In this document: piece by piece, positions 38,619 to 50,400 of the stretch
Numbering within the stretch: the stretch's first letter is position 1
Layout: each line of letters opens with the position of its first letter
Source: Leishmania donovani
Lineage: Eukaryota; Euglenozoa; Kinetoplastea; Trypanosomatida; Trypanosomatidae
Length of the DNA: 64,000 nt
Direction: 5' to 3'
Assembly: GCF_000227135.1 (NCBI RefSeq)
Contig: NC_018250.1
Span: 540,390 to 604,389 of the forward strand
Translations under genes and position numbers: made by a program
The notes under the pieces: model-generated
The model's database searches: none
Seen by the model: the letters and a program-made list of their open reading frames with translations, nothing else
What the model was told of the DNA's origin: nothing

Positions 38619-40274
38619 ATGAACGGGCAGCAACCGGTTATTGTGGTAAACCAGCGCGTGGAGCGCGAGTCTGGCCGCAAGGCGCAGATGAGCAACATCG
38701 AGGCAGCCAAGACGGTTGCTAGTCTCATCAGCAGCACACTGGGTCCATGTGCCATGCTGAAGATGATCATAGACCCCATGGGCGGCACAGTTCTGACGAA
38801 CGATGGCAACTGCATCCTGCGCGAGATTGATGTAGTGCACCCCGCGGCGAAGCACATGCTGGAACTCGCCCGCGCTCAGGACGAGGAGGTGGGTGACGGG
38901 ACGACCTCAGTGATTATCTTGACGGGCGAGATTCTGAGCCTGGCGCAGCCGTTGCTGGAGCGCAACATCCACCCGCTCAAGATTGTGAAGGGCTTCACCC
39001 AAGCTCTGTCTGACGCGCTGGCGGCGGTGGAGAAGATTGCCACCTCGATTGATCCCGAGAACAAGGAGCAGTTAGAGGATGTGGTGCGCGCCTGCCTTGG
39101 CACCAAGTTCAACTCCCGTGAGGAGGAGCTGATGTGCCGCATGGCTGTTGAGGCAACGCTGCGCGTAGTGCAGGTGAACCCCATCACTGGAGTCAAGGAC
39201 ATTGACATCAAGCGCTACGCCAAAGTGGAGAAGATTCCTGGCGGCTCCATTACGGATAGCGTTGTGCTGGATGGCGTCATGTTCAATAAGGACCACATTC
39301 ACTCGAAGATGCGCCGCGTCATCGAGAGCCCGCGCATCCTCTTGTTGGATTGCCCTCTTGAGTACAAGAAGCCGGAGACGACCATCAACGTGGAGCTGAC
39401 CAAGGACACCGACTGGGAGGCCCTGCTGAAACAGGAGGAGGACTACGTCCGCTCTATCTGCAACGTCATCATTTCCTTCAAGCCGGATGTAGTAATCACG
39501 GAGAAGGGCGCCTCTGACTTGGCGGCGCACTTCCTGTACAAGGCTGGCATCACCTGCATCCGCCGCCTTCGCAAGACAGACAACAACCGCATAGCCCGTG
39601 CCACCGGCGCCACCATCGTTAGCCGTGTGGAGGAGCTGACGCAGGAGCACATTGGCAAGGCGGGCTTATTTGAAATCAAGAAAATCGGTGATGAGTACTT
39701 CACCTTCATCACTGGCTGTCCAGGGGGCTCTGCGTGCAGTATTCTGCTTCGTGGCGCCAGCAAGGACACGCTGAATGAGATGGAGCGCAACCTGCATGAC
39801 GCCATGTGCGTGGCGCGCAACATCATCCTCGAGCCGCGCATCGTCTACGGCGCTGCGTCGTGCGAGATGTCTGTCTCCTCCACCCTCATGGCGAAAGCCA
39901 AGTCCATTGGCGGCGTGGAGCAGGCTGCGTACCAGGCGGTGGCGATGGCGCTGGAGGTGGTACCGCGCATTCTGACGAGCAACTGCGGCGCCAACGTGAT
40001 TCGTGTGGTCACGGATCTCCGAGCACGCCACGCGAACCCGGAGGGGTGGTACTGGGGCATCGACGGCCACAGCGGACACATTGTTGATGCGCGCACCATC
40101 AAGGTTATCGAGCCAGCTGCGGTGAAGGTTCAGGCGCTGAAAACTGCAATCGAGGCGGCATCCATGATTCTGCGCGTCGACGACATCGTGTCCGGTACCA
40201 AGCTCCGCGAGGAGAAGCCGACAGCGAAGCCGAAACAGCAGGATGAGGACCCCGATGGGGCTGCAGAGCCGTAA
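38619..40274 (+). CDS. CCT3: T-complex protein 1 subunit gamma (CCT3)
   Basis: The 551-residue protein starts at the ATG at 38619. Group II chaperonin signatures are intact: TLGPCAMLKMIIDPMGGTVL with TNDG near the start, the ATP-hydrolysis motif EVGDGTTSVI with the catalytic Asp, KGASDLAAHF and GATIVSRVEEL in the apical domain, and RGASKDTLNEMERNLHDA with the late equatorial stretches (QAAYQAVAMALEVVPRILT). The gamma assignment rests on the N-terminus (NQRVERESGRKAQMSNIEAA) and on the WYWGIDGHSGHIVDA region. It is one of eight subunits of the cytosolic TRiC/CCT ring, which folds tubulin and actin. The tail is short and Lys/Pro-rich. Confidence 0.95.
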   Translation: MNGQQPVIVVNQRVERESGRKAQMSNIEAAKTVASLISSTLGPCAMLKMIIDPMGGTVLTNDGNCILREIDVVHPAAKHMLELARAQDEEVGDGTTSVIILTGEILSLAQPLLERNIHPLKIVKGFTQALSDALAAVEKIATSIDPENKEQLEDVVRACLGTKFNSREEELMCRMAVEATLRVVQVNPITGVKDIDIKRYAKVEKIPGGSITDSVVLDGVMFNKDHIHSKMRRVIESPRILLLDCPLEYKKPETTINVELTKDTDWEALLKQEEDYVRSICNVIISFKPDVVITEKGASDLAAHFLYKAGITCIRRLRKTDNNRIARATGATIVSRVEELTQEHIGKAGLFEIKKIGDEYFTFITGCPGGSACSILLRGASKDTLNEMERNLHDAMCVARNIILEPRIVYGAASCEMSVSSTLMAKAKSIGGVEQAAYQAVAMALEVVPRILTSNCGANVIRVVTDLRARHANPEGWYWGIDGHSGHIVDARTIKVIEPAAVKVQALKTAIEAASMILRVDDIVSGTKLREEKPTAKPKQQDEDPDGAAEP

Positions 40275-42167
40275 GACGGAATACCTGGGGAAGCGGGAAA
40301 AGGACAACGCCGAGAGAGGCAGAGGGGTAAGGAGACGGGCATGGCGCCGTAAGTGAGACGTTCATCTGCGTTCCATCTGCTCCCTCCTCTCTCTATGTCC
40401 TTCTTTCCATTCACGCTCCACGCAGACGCATCAGTGTTTTATAATCGGAAGTTGTGCCAGGCGGAGCGGGTCATGCGCGTTGATGTTTTGGGCACTTGTT
40501 TGCGATTGTGTGTGCCATGAAGCAGATTAAACGAGAGGAGGCAGACGAAAAAAGGATAGCGTTGCTGGACAGGCGCTGGGGCGGAAAGGACTGGCCAGGG
40601 ACAAGTTGCAGGCAAAAAGAGAGGAGGGGGGGGCACAGTGCAAAACCTTTGTACGCGTGTGTGCATCACTTCCGCTTTAGCGTGAGTGCCTTGTTTCTGC
40701 CGCCCCCAAACCTTCTACGCAAGCCAAGCACACAGAAGAAAAGCGAGACAAGATAGCGCGCCGGGACGCCACACATACACCGACCCCCACCCCTCCCCAT
40801 TCGCACGCGAGCACCCGCAGCCGTAGATGGCTACGGGAGAACAAGGAATGACTAGCCTGGAATCTGTATAGAGGTGTGTGCTGCCTGCACTCTTTTGCCT
40901 CTCTCACGCGTAGTCCGTGCCACTGAATGATGTGCGTGAGAGCTTGGAAAGAAAAGCGCGCACCCAAGTCTGCACCCTTAGATGCATGATTGCACGAGCT
41001 GTGCGTTGTCGCTCGGATGAGTGCCTCTCTTTATCTGGTATCCATCGCCCTTCTGGGAATCGCGCGGTGTCGTTGACAACTCGGCGCGGCACAGCTGTAG
41101 GGTTAGGGGGGAGGGGAGGGGAGGGCGTATTGAGGCGAATAGCGGGTTGAAGACCTTTCATTTTCGTCATCCCTTCTTGTTTCAGGCTCCCCAATGCACC
41201 ATCATGCCTTTGCATGCGTGCATGCGAGTGTGCGCTGACTTCTAAAACGAGAAAGGGCAACAACAACAGCTGCACCAGGGAGAGAGAACGAGATGGAGGG
41301 GGGTGGAGGAGTGGAAGGCGGTGGGAGGGGGCAGCCGACAGCGCTATGCGCTCAACAAGGAATAGCATCCTGCGTTAGCCCGTGGCCGTACCACGTTTTT
41401 CTCCGTTGTTTGCTGGCTGTGTATTGTCCATTTGTGTGCTGTGTAAGTAACAGAAAAGGAGCAAAAAGAAAACGCATGTTTGTGGGTCTTTTCCGTGTCG
41501 ATTTTCAAACCTCAAGTAACGGGCGAGAGCAGAAAGGCGAAAAGGGAACAATTAGAAACACGCATGCACACACCCCCACAGCGAGCTCCAGCGCCGGACG
41601 TCGGGGCAGGCTGGTGAAACAGGCGCGAGCCTGCTGGGCCGAATGCGGGTTATGCACAGGACTCAGCCGCCCCTTCTTCCTTCACGAGAACCCGAAAGCG
41701 CGTCGACGGCGGATGGCGGAAAGGAGGCTAGGAACGGGGGTAGTTGCCGCCCCTCTGTCACTTTTTGTTGTGAGGAGACGAAGATGGGCAAACATACAAG
41801 CGCAAAGATGAAGAGGAGGACACTTGGAAAGGAATGCGTTTTGGCGTTCCAGCGCACTACCTCTCCGTCTTCTTGTTCATCACCCCCCCCCAAGGCTTGA
41901 AGTCCGCACCGAACTCCCTTTCTGTGTTTATGCTATTTCGCTCTTCTTCTGCCGTTGTTTCCCATTCCTTTGCCCTCCTTCCGTTTTTGTACATTGGCAC
42001 TTTCATGGAAGCGGCGCGAACACACCCCTCCCTATCACAAAGTGTGCACCAGTTCCGCCAACTGAAGCGTGTCGGCAGACCAGCGCATCTGTACAGGGTC
42101 CTTTGGAGCGGCACTTGCGTGGATGCATCAAGCGTTTCTGTTTTTGTTTTGCTTGCGCTAGCGGACC
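40275..42167. other. Spacer between CCT-gamma and the HMG-box gene
   Basis: This 1.9 kb holds no recognisable gene. Open frames such as 41293-41811 (+) and 40904-41368 (-) are low complexity. A G-rich plus-strand stretch lies at 41100-41130, and pyrimidine-rich tracts lie at 41850-41990, upstream of the HMG-box gene. Confidence 0.45.
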
Positions 42168-42761
42168 ATGCTTCGTTTGACAAGCTGGCGCCTGGGGGGC
42201 GCCGTTTCCCGCGCCGCCGCCGCCGCCGCCGCCAAGCAAAGAGGCCGAAAGCCGCGCTCCGGGTCCGCTCGAGGTCGCCGGCCCTCCAAGCCGGGAAGGA
42301 AAGCCGTTAGCAGAAGCGCGACACCGAAGGCGACACGTGGGCGGCCCAGTTCCCAAGGCCGTGGCCGTGGCCAGAGCCGGGGTCGGGGTCGCCCTTCTCT
42401 CGCCTCTTCTCCAAGCCGGTCGGCCAAGGATGCTACGAAGCCTGCGCCCCCAGTAAAGGCAAAGGCGACCACCTCCGCGAGTGACAAGGATGAGAGCAAC
42501 AGGTACGCGTCGGCGCGGCCAGCTTATATGTCAGCAGAGCGCGAGCAGGAGGTTCTCCAGATGGCGGAGCGGATGCAGACGAAGGACACATCGACCGAGG
42601 TGCCTGTCGCGTCGTTCGCATACGAAATCCTCAAGGCGCACCCATCGGTGCGGGACATGGGCCTGCGTGAGCGCATGGACTTCTTGCTCAAGCGCTGGAA
42701 CCGGCTCAGCAAAGCTCAGAAGCTAGACTACGTGAATGACCCCTTGCGCGGGCTACTGTGA
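42168..42761 (+). CDS. AT-hook/HMG-box-like basic DNA-binding protein, probably mitochondrial (kinetoplast)
   Basis: The 197-residue protein starts MLRLTSWRLGGAVSRAAAAA, an amphipathic Arg-rich leader of the kind that directs kinetoplast-associated proteins. A poly-Ala run arises from GCC repeats at 42210-42234. Residues 24-90 are very rich in Arg, Lys, Ser, Pro and Gly, with AT-hook-like RGRKPR and RGRPS/RGRGQSRGRGRPS units. Residues 115-197 (AYMSAEREQEVLQMAERMQT, then FAYEILKAHPSVRDMGLRER and WNRLSKAQKLDYVNDP) resemble a divergent HMG box, ending with the W..LS...K..Y pattern. A role in packaging kinetoplast DNA is likely. A nuclear role cannot be excluded. Confidence 0.7.
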   Translation: MLRLTSWRLGGAVSRAAAAAAAKQRGRKPRSGSARGRRPSKPGRKAVSRSATPKATRGRPSSQGRGRGQSRGRGRPSLASSPSRSAKDATKPAPPVKAKATTSASDKDESNRYASARPAYMSAEREQEVLQMAERMQTKDTSTEVPVASFAYEILKAHPSVRDMGLRERMDFLLKRWNRLSKAQKLDYVNDPLRGLL

Positions 42762-43637
42762 GAATGGGTGTCGGTGCGGTTTGTGTGCTGCGCGTGTGCT
42801 TGAGGCGCAAGTCGCTCTAGCTGTGGTGGTGGTGGTTACAGCACAACGCATACTTTCTTCACCATTTCTGCCCCACTCCCCCTTCATCGTCCTCTTCGTG
42901 CTCCTTTCGCTTCTGGTTTCGCCTCTCGTATCGCCGCGCCTTCTAATGGGCTGCTGCATCATCCATTATTATAGAGTGATGCTCCGTGTGTATGTGCGTG
43001 TGTGTCTGTGCCCGTGGGAGGCGTTTGTGTGTCTTCTTGTTTTTTTTTCACGTCCCTGACGTCTATCTCTTTCTACGGCTAGCAGACTTGCCTCATAGCA
43101 ACGACGGCACACACACGCACAAAGGGAAAAAGGGAAGCCAAAGGAAGTGGTTGATGGGCGCTGTTGACTGAGGACTGATACCAGCGGACAACCCCCCCCC
43201 TCTCCTCCCTCTCCGACATAGAAGGAGCCATTGAAGCTTAGGAACATTGGAAAAAGAAGGTGCGATGGTACAATGAGAACGACGGTTGTTGGCTGTGGTA
43301 CGCCGCCAACTCAGTGGTGTCTCTCAACGGGCGTGTGCCCATCTTTCTTCACCCTTCTTTCAGTGCGGCGCGTGTCGCGCGTGCCGATGCGCGTTCTGCT
43401 TGAATGTTTTACATGTAATCCGATGCCTGGACCTTTGGGGAGAAGAGGCCGGAAGCAGCACTTATGTCTCTCTTCCTCACACGTATTTGCACACTGCTGC
43501 TTCTCTCTCCGGCTGGCCGTACTTGGAAAATATGACGCACTGCTTCTCCATTCCAATGCGTGAACTCATTACTCTCTACAAGAAAGAAGCATCAGAGGCG
43601 CTACGGTCATCGAAGCGCCTGCGTGTGTGCCTCTGCA
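42762..43637. other. Spacer between HMG-box and PPR-SAP genes
   Basis: I see no gene. The spacer holds TG-rich sequence at 42985-43030 and T- and C-rich tracts at 43035-43075 and 43190-43210. The open frame of the next gene extends to a GTG at 43560, which I do not accept as a start. Confidence 0.4.
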
Positions 43638-46085
43638 ATGGCCTGGCACGCTTGCACGATGACAACTAGTGTACCTGCTCACATGGGCCCGACGCGTCCT
43701 GCACTGCGGCGAGCACAAGTGTCTCTTACCCTCTGCGTGCTGCATCGCAGTGTGCATGTCGACGGTAGCGGCTTGCTGGTCTGCAGGCGCAGCGTTGGGT
43801 TGCATCACTTTAGTGACACCGTCACCGTAGCGCGGCGGCATGTCAACGAGCGACCCTTTCAAGAGCTTCCAGAGGATGTGTCTCAGGGCGAGGCATACGC
43901 CGTGGCGCGGGACGCGCTGCTGCAGCTGAACGTTATGCTCCACCGCGGCATCGAACCAGATGTGCTCATGTACACGTTGCTCATCTCCACCATGGGTCGT
44001 GCTGGCCTTGAGTGGCAGGCGTACAAGCTCTTCTCTCGCATGATCGAGCAGAACATTCAGCCGCTGCCCGAGACGTACGTGGCATTGCGCGATGCCACCT
44101 CGAGGCAGCGCGTGGCTCTGCGGGAGCAAATCCAAACCAAAATTGAGGAGGCAGTGGACGTGTTCCCGGAAGAGCTGGCCAGGGCGGAGCGTGAGCGGCA
44201 AAGGGAAGAAGACCGACGCTGCATCGCCAAGTTCAACGAGTACATGCGTGGGGTGCTGCCCGCTACAACTTCGAGTACGCCAGTGTCAGCGCCGTCGCTG
44301 ACTGCCGCGGGTGCTGCACCCGAAGCTGAAGGGACACCGTCTGGGGATTGCGCTGGCGCACCCTCGGGCGCATCCGAAGCACGTACAGCCTCATCCAGCG
44401 GTACCATCGCCACCATGCACATCCGAAATCCCACAGATGCATGGAACACGACACAGATGGCACAAGATGTGCGCAGCCATGCGCAATCCACGGCAAAAGG
44501 TAACACTGCTGTTGAGCTGCGCGTGTCTCTTGAACGTATGGACGAGGAGGAGCTGCGTATCTACCTGGCCGCGCAGCGCCAGCTCCGTCACGGCACAAAG
44601 ACGCAGCTTATCGATCGCGTCCTGAAAACCGTGAGTGCAAGCTCGATTCGTGCCATGCTGGACCGTCGGTGCCACTATTTTCGCTCCGTGGAGCAAATCC
44701 TAGCCGCCGACCTGCGGCAGCTGAACATGTCGGAGCCCTCCGATATCACGCCGGTGTCGAATGCAGACGCCGGCGCCCGTGCAGATGCCGCGCAGGACCG
44801 AACTCTGGGGAACGCGGAGAAGGATTCTTTGACACCGGAGGTTCTCTACGCCCCCTGGGGCATCCTGCGAAAGCCTCAGCGCCGCTGCAAAGAGCCGGCG
44901 GTACCTCGCAACGCGGAGCGACTGGAGCGCGTTCGCTTGTCTGAGCCGGAGTTGCTTCTCATTCACAGCAAGGCGGGGACGAACGACCTGGATGAGCTGC
45001 CAGAGTCCTTGCTCCGGCGCTACGCTTACCAGTTTCAGCTGCGCTGGCGCCGCAAGGAGGGGGCGGCGTCACTCCTACAAGCGGTGCAGTGGCACGTGAC
45101 CACGTATGTGGGAAGCGCGCTGCAGAATGGAGGCGAGGGGGCAGACGCAGGCGATTTGCTTGCATCTCCGGCACCTACGCCACCGATTCGGTTGCAAAAA
45201 GAGGCGGAGGGTATGCGGGAGACACTCGAGAACTACGAAGCTTTTCGCGTGATCGCGCAGCGCACGAACAATCTACAAGTGGTCGATAGCAAGGAGATCA
45301 ATCGACACCTGCAACACGTGCGCCAGGATGCCATGCGGCGCGAGCGCAAGATGGAGAACGCGCTCCGTCGAGAGCGACATGTAATGGAGGCGGCTGGGAT
45401 CGCTGCGTCCGCCAAGTCGTTCACGCCAACACCCACAGAGAATGGCGGAGAGATGCAGGTGCTCGGGGTCGCCGCGAGGACGCCTCTCGGCGGCGCAGGC
45501 CAAGACGTGGTGCTGGAACCCACCTCCTCACAGTCGTCAGCGTTGGTGGAGTCGCAGAGCCACTGCGGTGGCGGCGAGGCGACTGGTAAAGGAGAGGACG
45601 GGGCTACTGCGAGCGAGCTGCCGCCGTGGGCGCTGTTCGAGGAGGAGGACGAGTTCAACTTGTCCTCTGGTCACTTTGGTGACCCCGAGGTGGGCCGATT
45701 CCAGGAGCTGAGCGACTCGAGGATGCAGGTGTTGCCGTCCCGCACCGCTCAGGCGCAATGGTCCGTCGACCGTCAGCTGCTCCCCACCTCACTCAAGGAT
45801 ATTGTACAGGAGGCGGAGCTGGAGCAGCAGCGGAGGCGCGAGGTGATCGAGAAGGAGTACGAGCGTCGCCTGCAGTACACCAGGTACCGCAAGTGGGACC
45901 GCATGATCTCCAAAGCTCAGCAGAAGCGGCGACGGCAGGCGCAGGACGACAGAGAAGAGGAGGAGGCGAGAGTTGCGGTGAAGCCACTGCCGGCCAAGCG
46001 CCGGCTCGCACAGTTGCTGCGCAAAGGTCGGGATAGGCAGAAGGTGTCTGCCGCAGTGCTGGCCAAGTACAACCGCAGTCTGTAA
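43638..46085 (+). CDS. PPR- and SAP-domain protein, probably mitochondrial RNA-binding
   Basis: The protein is 815 residues if it starts at the first ATG (43638). ATGs at 43659 and 43683 are alternatives, and all give a basic N-terminus suited to mitochondrial import. Around residues 100-150 there is a clear pentatricopeptide motif (PDVLMYTLLISTMGRAGLEW, then QAYKLFSRMIEQNIQPLPET). Around 290-330 lies a SAP motif (VSLERMDEEELRIYLAAQRQ, then GTKTQLIDRVLKTV), a helix-extended-loop-helix that binds nucleic acid. A second PPR-free helical part (SLLRRYAYQFQLRWRRKEGA) and a highly charged C-terminus (KAQQKRRRQAQDDREEEEAR) follow. The PPR plus SAP combination recalls factors of organellar RNA processing or ribosome assembly. 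The exact role is not evident. Confidence 0.75.
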   Translation: MAWHACTMTTSVPAHMGPTRPALRRAQVSLTLCVLHRSVHVDGSGLLVCRRSVGLHHFSDTVTVARRHVNERPFQELPEDVSQGEAYAVARDALLQLNVMLHRGIEPDVLMYTLLISTMGRAGLEWQAYKLFSRMIEQNIQPLPETYVALRDATSRQRVALREQIQTKIEEAVDVFPEELARAERERQREEDRRCIAKFNEYMRGVLPATTSSTPVSAPSLTAAGAAPEAEGTPSGDCAGAPSGASEARTASSSGTIATMHIRNPTDAWNTTQMAQDVRSHAQSTAKGNTAVELRVSLERMDEEELRIYLAAQRQLRHGTKTQLIDRVLKTVSASSIRAMLDRRCHYFRSVEQILAADLRQLNMSEPSDITPVSNADAGARADAAQDRTLGNAEKDSLTPEVLYAPWGILRKPQRRCKEPAVPRNAERLERVRLSEPELLLIHSKAGTNDLDELPESLLRRYAYQFQLRWRRKEGAASLLQAVQWHVTTYVGSALQNGGEGADAGDLLASPAPTPPIRLQKEAEGMRETLENYEAFRVIAQRTNNLQVVDSKEINRHLQHVRQDAMRRERKMENALRRERHVMEAAGIAASAKSFTPTPTENGGEMQVLGVAARTPLGGAGQDVVLEPTSSQSSALVESQSHCGGGEATGKGEDGATASELPPWALFEEEDEFNLSSGHFGDPEVGRFQELSDSRMQVLPSRTAQAQWSVDRQLLPTSLKDIVQEAELEQQRRREVIEKEYERRLQYTRYRKWDRMISKAQQKRRRQAQDDREEEEARVAVKPLPAKRRLAQLLRKGRDRQKVSAAVLAKYNRSL

Positions 46086-47431
46086 AAGGGCGCTACACTG
46101 CTCCGCTGCACGCACACGCAGAGACGCCTTCGTTGTCCCCGTTATCATCTTCATCTCTGTTGTCTGGGAGAGTGTCGACCATCCGGCGGCGGCGCCGCGC
46201 TTTTTGCTCGCTGCTGTCCAATCCTTCTTTTTTTCTTCTTTGCAAGGCTCACGGAAGGGGACCGACATACCAGACAAGGAGCGAGGGGAAAGGAGGATCA
46301 GCGCGATGTGTCGATGGGGGGTGAGTGAGGTGGCGGCTGATCGCACTTGCAGCTGCTCGTGGCTGTGAGCCGGTGGCCAGTTGAACAACAATAATAAGGC
46401 TGAATTTCCCTTTTGCCCTCTTTCCGTGCGTGTGTGTGCGCGTGTGGATGAGGGATGGCATGCGTGGTGACAGCACAGATGGCGCGTCCTCGCTTCATCA
46501 TCTTGTACCGGATTATCCCCAGAAACACGGCGCCGATAGCGGTGCTTCTCTTGCTTGTTGCTCTGCATACACCCACTCATTTGCACGTGCACGTCCGACA
46601 TCCCCTTCCCACCTTGACGCGTAGTTGATTTCCATAAGCTACGTAAGGCTCCACGAAAACGCTTCAACTAATATTGTCGTCACACAAAGATGTGCTGAGG
46701 GAGGCGGTGGGGTAGCTTCCGACCCCCCCCCCCCCCACACACACACACATATACACACACATACACGCACATGCAGATGCAGGTGGTCAGGTGCGCCGTG
46801 GTTGTATGGTGTTCCAGCGACTCCACAAATGGCGTTGTCTTCGGTTCCACCTACCGAATTCTTCTCTATGTCCGTTGTGCACACTCTTTCCGCTTTCCTT
46901 CTTCATTGAAGGAGGCGAGGGGAAGGGGGCCGCTGCAGCATGCTGGGTTGCCTCGCCAGGCTGTACCACCCCATCCACGCCTCAATACTTTCCTAAACTG
47001 CTCATTCCCATCTCTCTTTCTCGTGTGTACATCTTCATTGCCGGCTCAACTCCGCTGTGCTGTGTCGCATATCTCCACACATTATGGCAGAGCTTTCTCC
47101 CCCCTCTGCTTCTCACCTTTTTAGTCCCGTGTGCATGCGTGCTCTGCGTTCCGGAAGCACGCCAGGTTGGAGGTGCTGATCGTCAGCTCTGCATCAACAG
47201 TATCTGCGCCCCCTCTCCATCTCCTGGGCACCTGGCGAACGCGCACACTCATTGAGAGGGCCGGTGGCTATGCTGCTGCTGCCGCTCCCCCCCCTGTCAC
47301 ATACACGCACGCAGTCGACTCATTCCGGGCGCACGAGGCACCGTCTCTTTCGCCGTCACCTTTTTTACTTCATAGACTAGAAGCACACACCTCCCCACCT
47401 CGCCAACACCGTCGGCGGCATTCGCTGTGCC
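46086..47431. other. Spacer upstream of the RPGRIP1-like gene
   Basis: I see no gene in 1.35 kb. It holds pyrimidine-rich tracts (46885-46905, 47340-47380) and the C-run plus CA repeat listed separately. Confidence 0.4.
46723..46771 (+). repeat. C14 run followed by an imperfect CA microsatellite
   Basis: Fourteen consecutive C (46723-46736) run directly into a CA repeat with TA and CG interruptions. Both are prone to slippage, so the lengths are uncertain. Confidence 0.85.
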
Positions 47432-50400
47432 ATGGCCCACAGTGCCGCGGCTACGCGATCCGCACGACCACCAGGCACGGACTGGCAAGACTCCTACTTC
47501 ACGCTAGAGGAGCGCTATCGGCGGCTGCAGAAGCGGTTCAATGCCCAGGAACAGGAGCTGAAGTTGATCAAGGTTGCGCAAAGAAAAAAGAAAGCCCTGT
47601 CTGCCGGCCCGTCCTTGTCTTCAGTTTCCGCGCGGCGCCCGCTACAGCCTGCACTTCGCCCTGAGCCCCGCTATACGGAGGAGTCGCAGGGCAATGTGGA
47701 GGTCTCCGGATCGAGCTCTCCGCGGCGCTTTCCAAACCCGCAGAATGGCGACAGCGGTGGTGCACCTGCTCACACCTCGCTGGGAATTTCGGCCTTGCCA
47801 AATCAATGGGTGGACTACCACATCAGCCGCGCAGACTCCATCACCGACTCTCAGCAGCCGTCGCCGCCACCGCCACAGGCTGCTTCGTACGCCCAGCCTT
47901 CATCGTCTCCAAATCAGCCGCCTGCACAGCAGCAGCCACAGCCGCATGGAGTGGAGGAGTACATCGCGGTGCCCTCTGCGGCTGCTCCTCAGGCGACTCG
48001 GGCGGCCGCCATCGCCGAGGCAAGCGCGTGGGGCGAGGCAGGCGCATTGCCCGATCCGGCCATGGTGTGGGGCACCGACGGCCGCAGCAGCATGCAAAAT
48101 TACGTGGTGGCTAGCGCTCTCTACCACGCCAACGAGGAGCTCCGCCGAAAGCTTAACGAGTCGGTGATGACGCTTCAAACCCTTCAGCAAGAACTGGGGA
48201 GCAGTCGTGCGCAGCACGCGGCGCTGCAGACGCGGCTGGAGAACGTGTCTGCGCAGCTTCACCAGGTAGTGCGTGAGCGCGACCTGTCGGCGCAGAAGTA
48301 CACCAACGCGAGCCACACAATAGCGGACCTCGAGCGCACCCTGCGTGATCGCGTCAGTGAGGAGGAAAAGATTCGGTTTTCATTGGAGAGCCAAATAACG
48401 GAGCTGCGCAGCCGCCTCGTAGTGGGGGCGGACAGCAACGAGTTGTTGCAAAAGGACGTGCGTAGCTTGCTGTCCGAGACGCGGGACCGAACGGCGGAGG
48501 TGATGAAGCTGCGCTCGAACCTGGCGCTGGCCGAGTCCGCTCTGTCGTCTCAGAGGCATGTGAACGAGAACATGCTGGTGGAGCTGAAAAGTCTGAGCAC
48601 CCAGCTTGTAGAGGAGCGCAAGCGACTCATCACGGTGACACGCGAAGCACATCTTGCCTCTCTCAGCGGGACGCGTGTGGAGGATCTAGAGCAGCAGCTG
48701 CAGCGTGTGCAGGAGGAACGCAATGCTATTGAGCGGGAGCACATCGAACTCATGTCGGATTTTGTGCACATCACTGAGGACGCCCTGCGCCACGCTCGAG
48801 AAGAGGTGGGGAGGGACGTAGCGGACTGGAAGGCGGCCGCCACCCACTGGGAGCAGGTGTCCCAGCTGCTTTACAAGGACATCGCTGAGCGCACTCAGCA
48901 GCACCTGCAGTGTCGTGCCGAATGTGAGGAAGCTCAGGGTCAGCGCGACGCAGCGGAGCTGCAGCTGCGTTCACTGAAGGGGGAGGTGGCCCTGCTCACC
49001 GCAAAGCTGGACGTGGTGTGGCCCAGCCACGCGACGGACGCTAAGACCTTGACGGCGGAGGAGATACTCAACGTCTTCGGTCGAAAAGATCGTGCAGGCA
49101 TTTTCTTGTTCGACGAGCGCTGCCGCCGCCGAGCTGCAGCGCTTCGCCGCAGCGGAGCCAACGATGGCGAGCCGACTGGCGCGTCTGCCACAGGGGAGAC
49201 CGCCGCCGCCGCTGAAGAGAATGATGGCGGCGGCGAGGAAGATGCTGGCTTCGACCTGGCGGCAGCAGTGCTCGGCGATCTCCCAGCTGACCCGACGACC
49301 GTCGCCTGCCAATTGCAGGAGCTTCACGAGGCGAACGCAGCGCTAATCTCTGAGGTGCACCAGCTGCGGCTCACAAACGACCTGCTGCAGGAGCGACTGA
49401 ATAGGCTTACGGGGAGACAGAAGGAAGAGCAGGCCCGCGTGGCTGCGGCAGAGGTGTCACTGCAGCAGCGGGAGAGGGCGGGGCACCAGCTGCTAGAGAA
49501 ACAGCTGGATCGCGTGGCCTTCCTTGAGGCGCAGGTGAGGTCATTACGCGGTTATCATGTCCCCGCAAACGCCCCAATCGGCGAGGTAGGCGAGAACGAG
49601 AACATCTTTGAGCTGTACCTTGGCCAGCTCGTCGCTGCCGAGGTGCCGGAGGGGATCGAGGTGCCGGAGATGTTCTCCACCGTGTTCTGCTCTGCTGACT
49701 TTCTGGTGCATGAGACGGTCACCACCGGCACTGTGCGCGGCTTCAACGGCTTCTTCGAGGTGACCGCATCGTTCTGTGTGTCGATGGACGCGCTGCTATT
49801 CTACTACTTGCACACACGCCAACTACTGATTCAGCTGCACCGCGTTCGTAATGCAGAAGAGGCAGCCGCCATGACGCTAGCCGCAGCAGCCGGAGCGGGT
49901 GACGAGGAGACTCACCTCTCAGTGACGGACGCAGTTGACACCGGGACTACGCACAGCGCACACGGCGGCAGCTCCAGCGGCAGCACGCACCCAAGCCTTC
50001 GCATGGCCGAGCATATGTTCGAGACAATCGCGGAGGGCCAGGTGAGCCTGGCGGACATTGTGCTGCGGGAGGACTGCCGCCACTCCACCCGCCCAACGTT
50101 GAAGGGCCACGTGCACCTGGTCACACCTGCAGGCCGGCACCTCGCCTCAGTGGAGTTCCGCCTGACGGCGCGGCGTCCCTACTCCGCCGACTTTGTGCGA
50201 CTCGTGGAAAAATCGGTGGCAACCGCCATTACCGAGGGTGCCGCTGCCGCCGCCGGCAAGGAAGCAGGCGACGAGCATGATGCGTCGTCGCACCTGCTCG
50301 ATTGGATGCGGGCCACCGCTAGCACTTCACTGGGCGCGGCTGAGCATCGGCGGCAAGAGTCTGGGCAGGGCACGACGCCGACCCCGCGCCACACGCGTAG

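Noticed and set aside
41293..41811. 172-codon plus-strand frame
   Set aside because: It is low complexity with Gly and Arg runs, competes with open frames on the other strand and has no domain.
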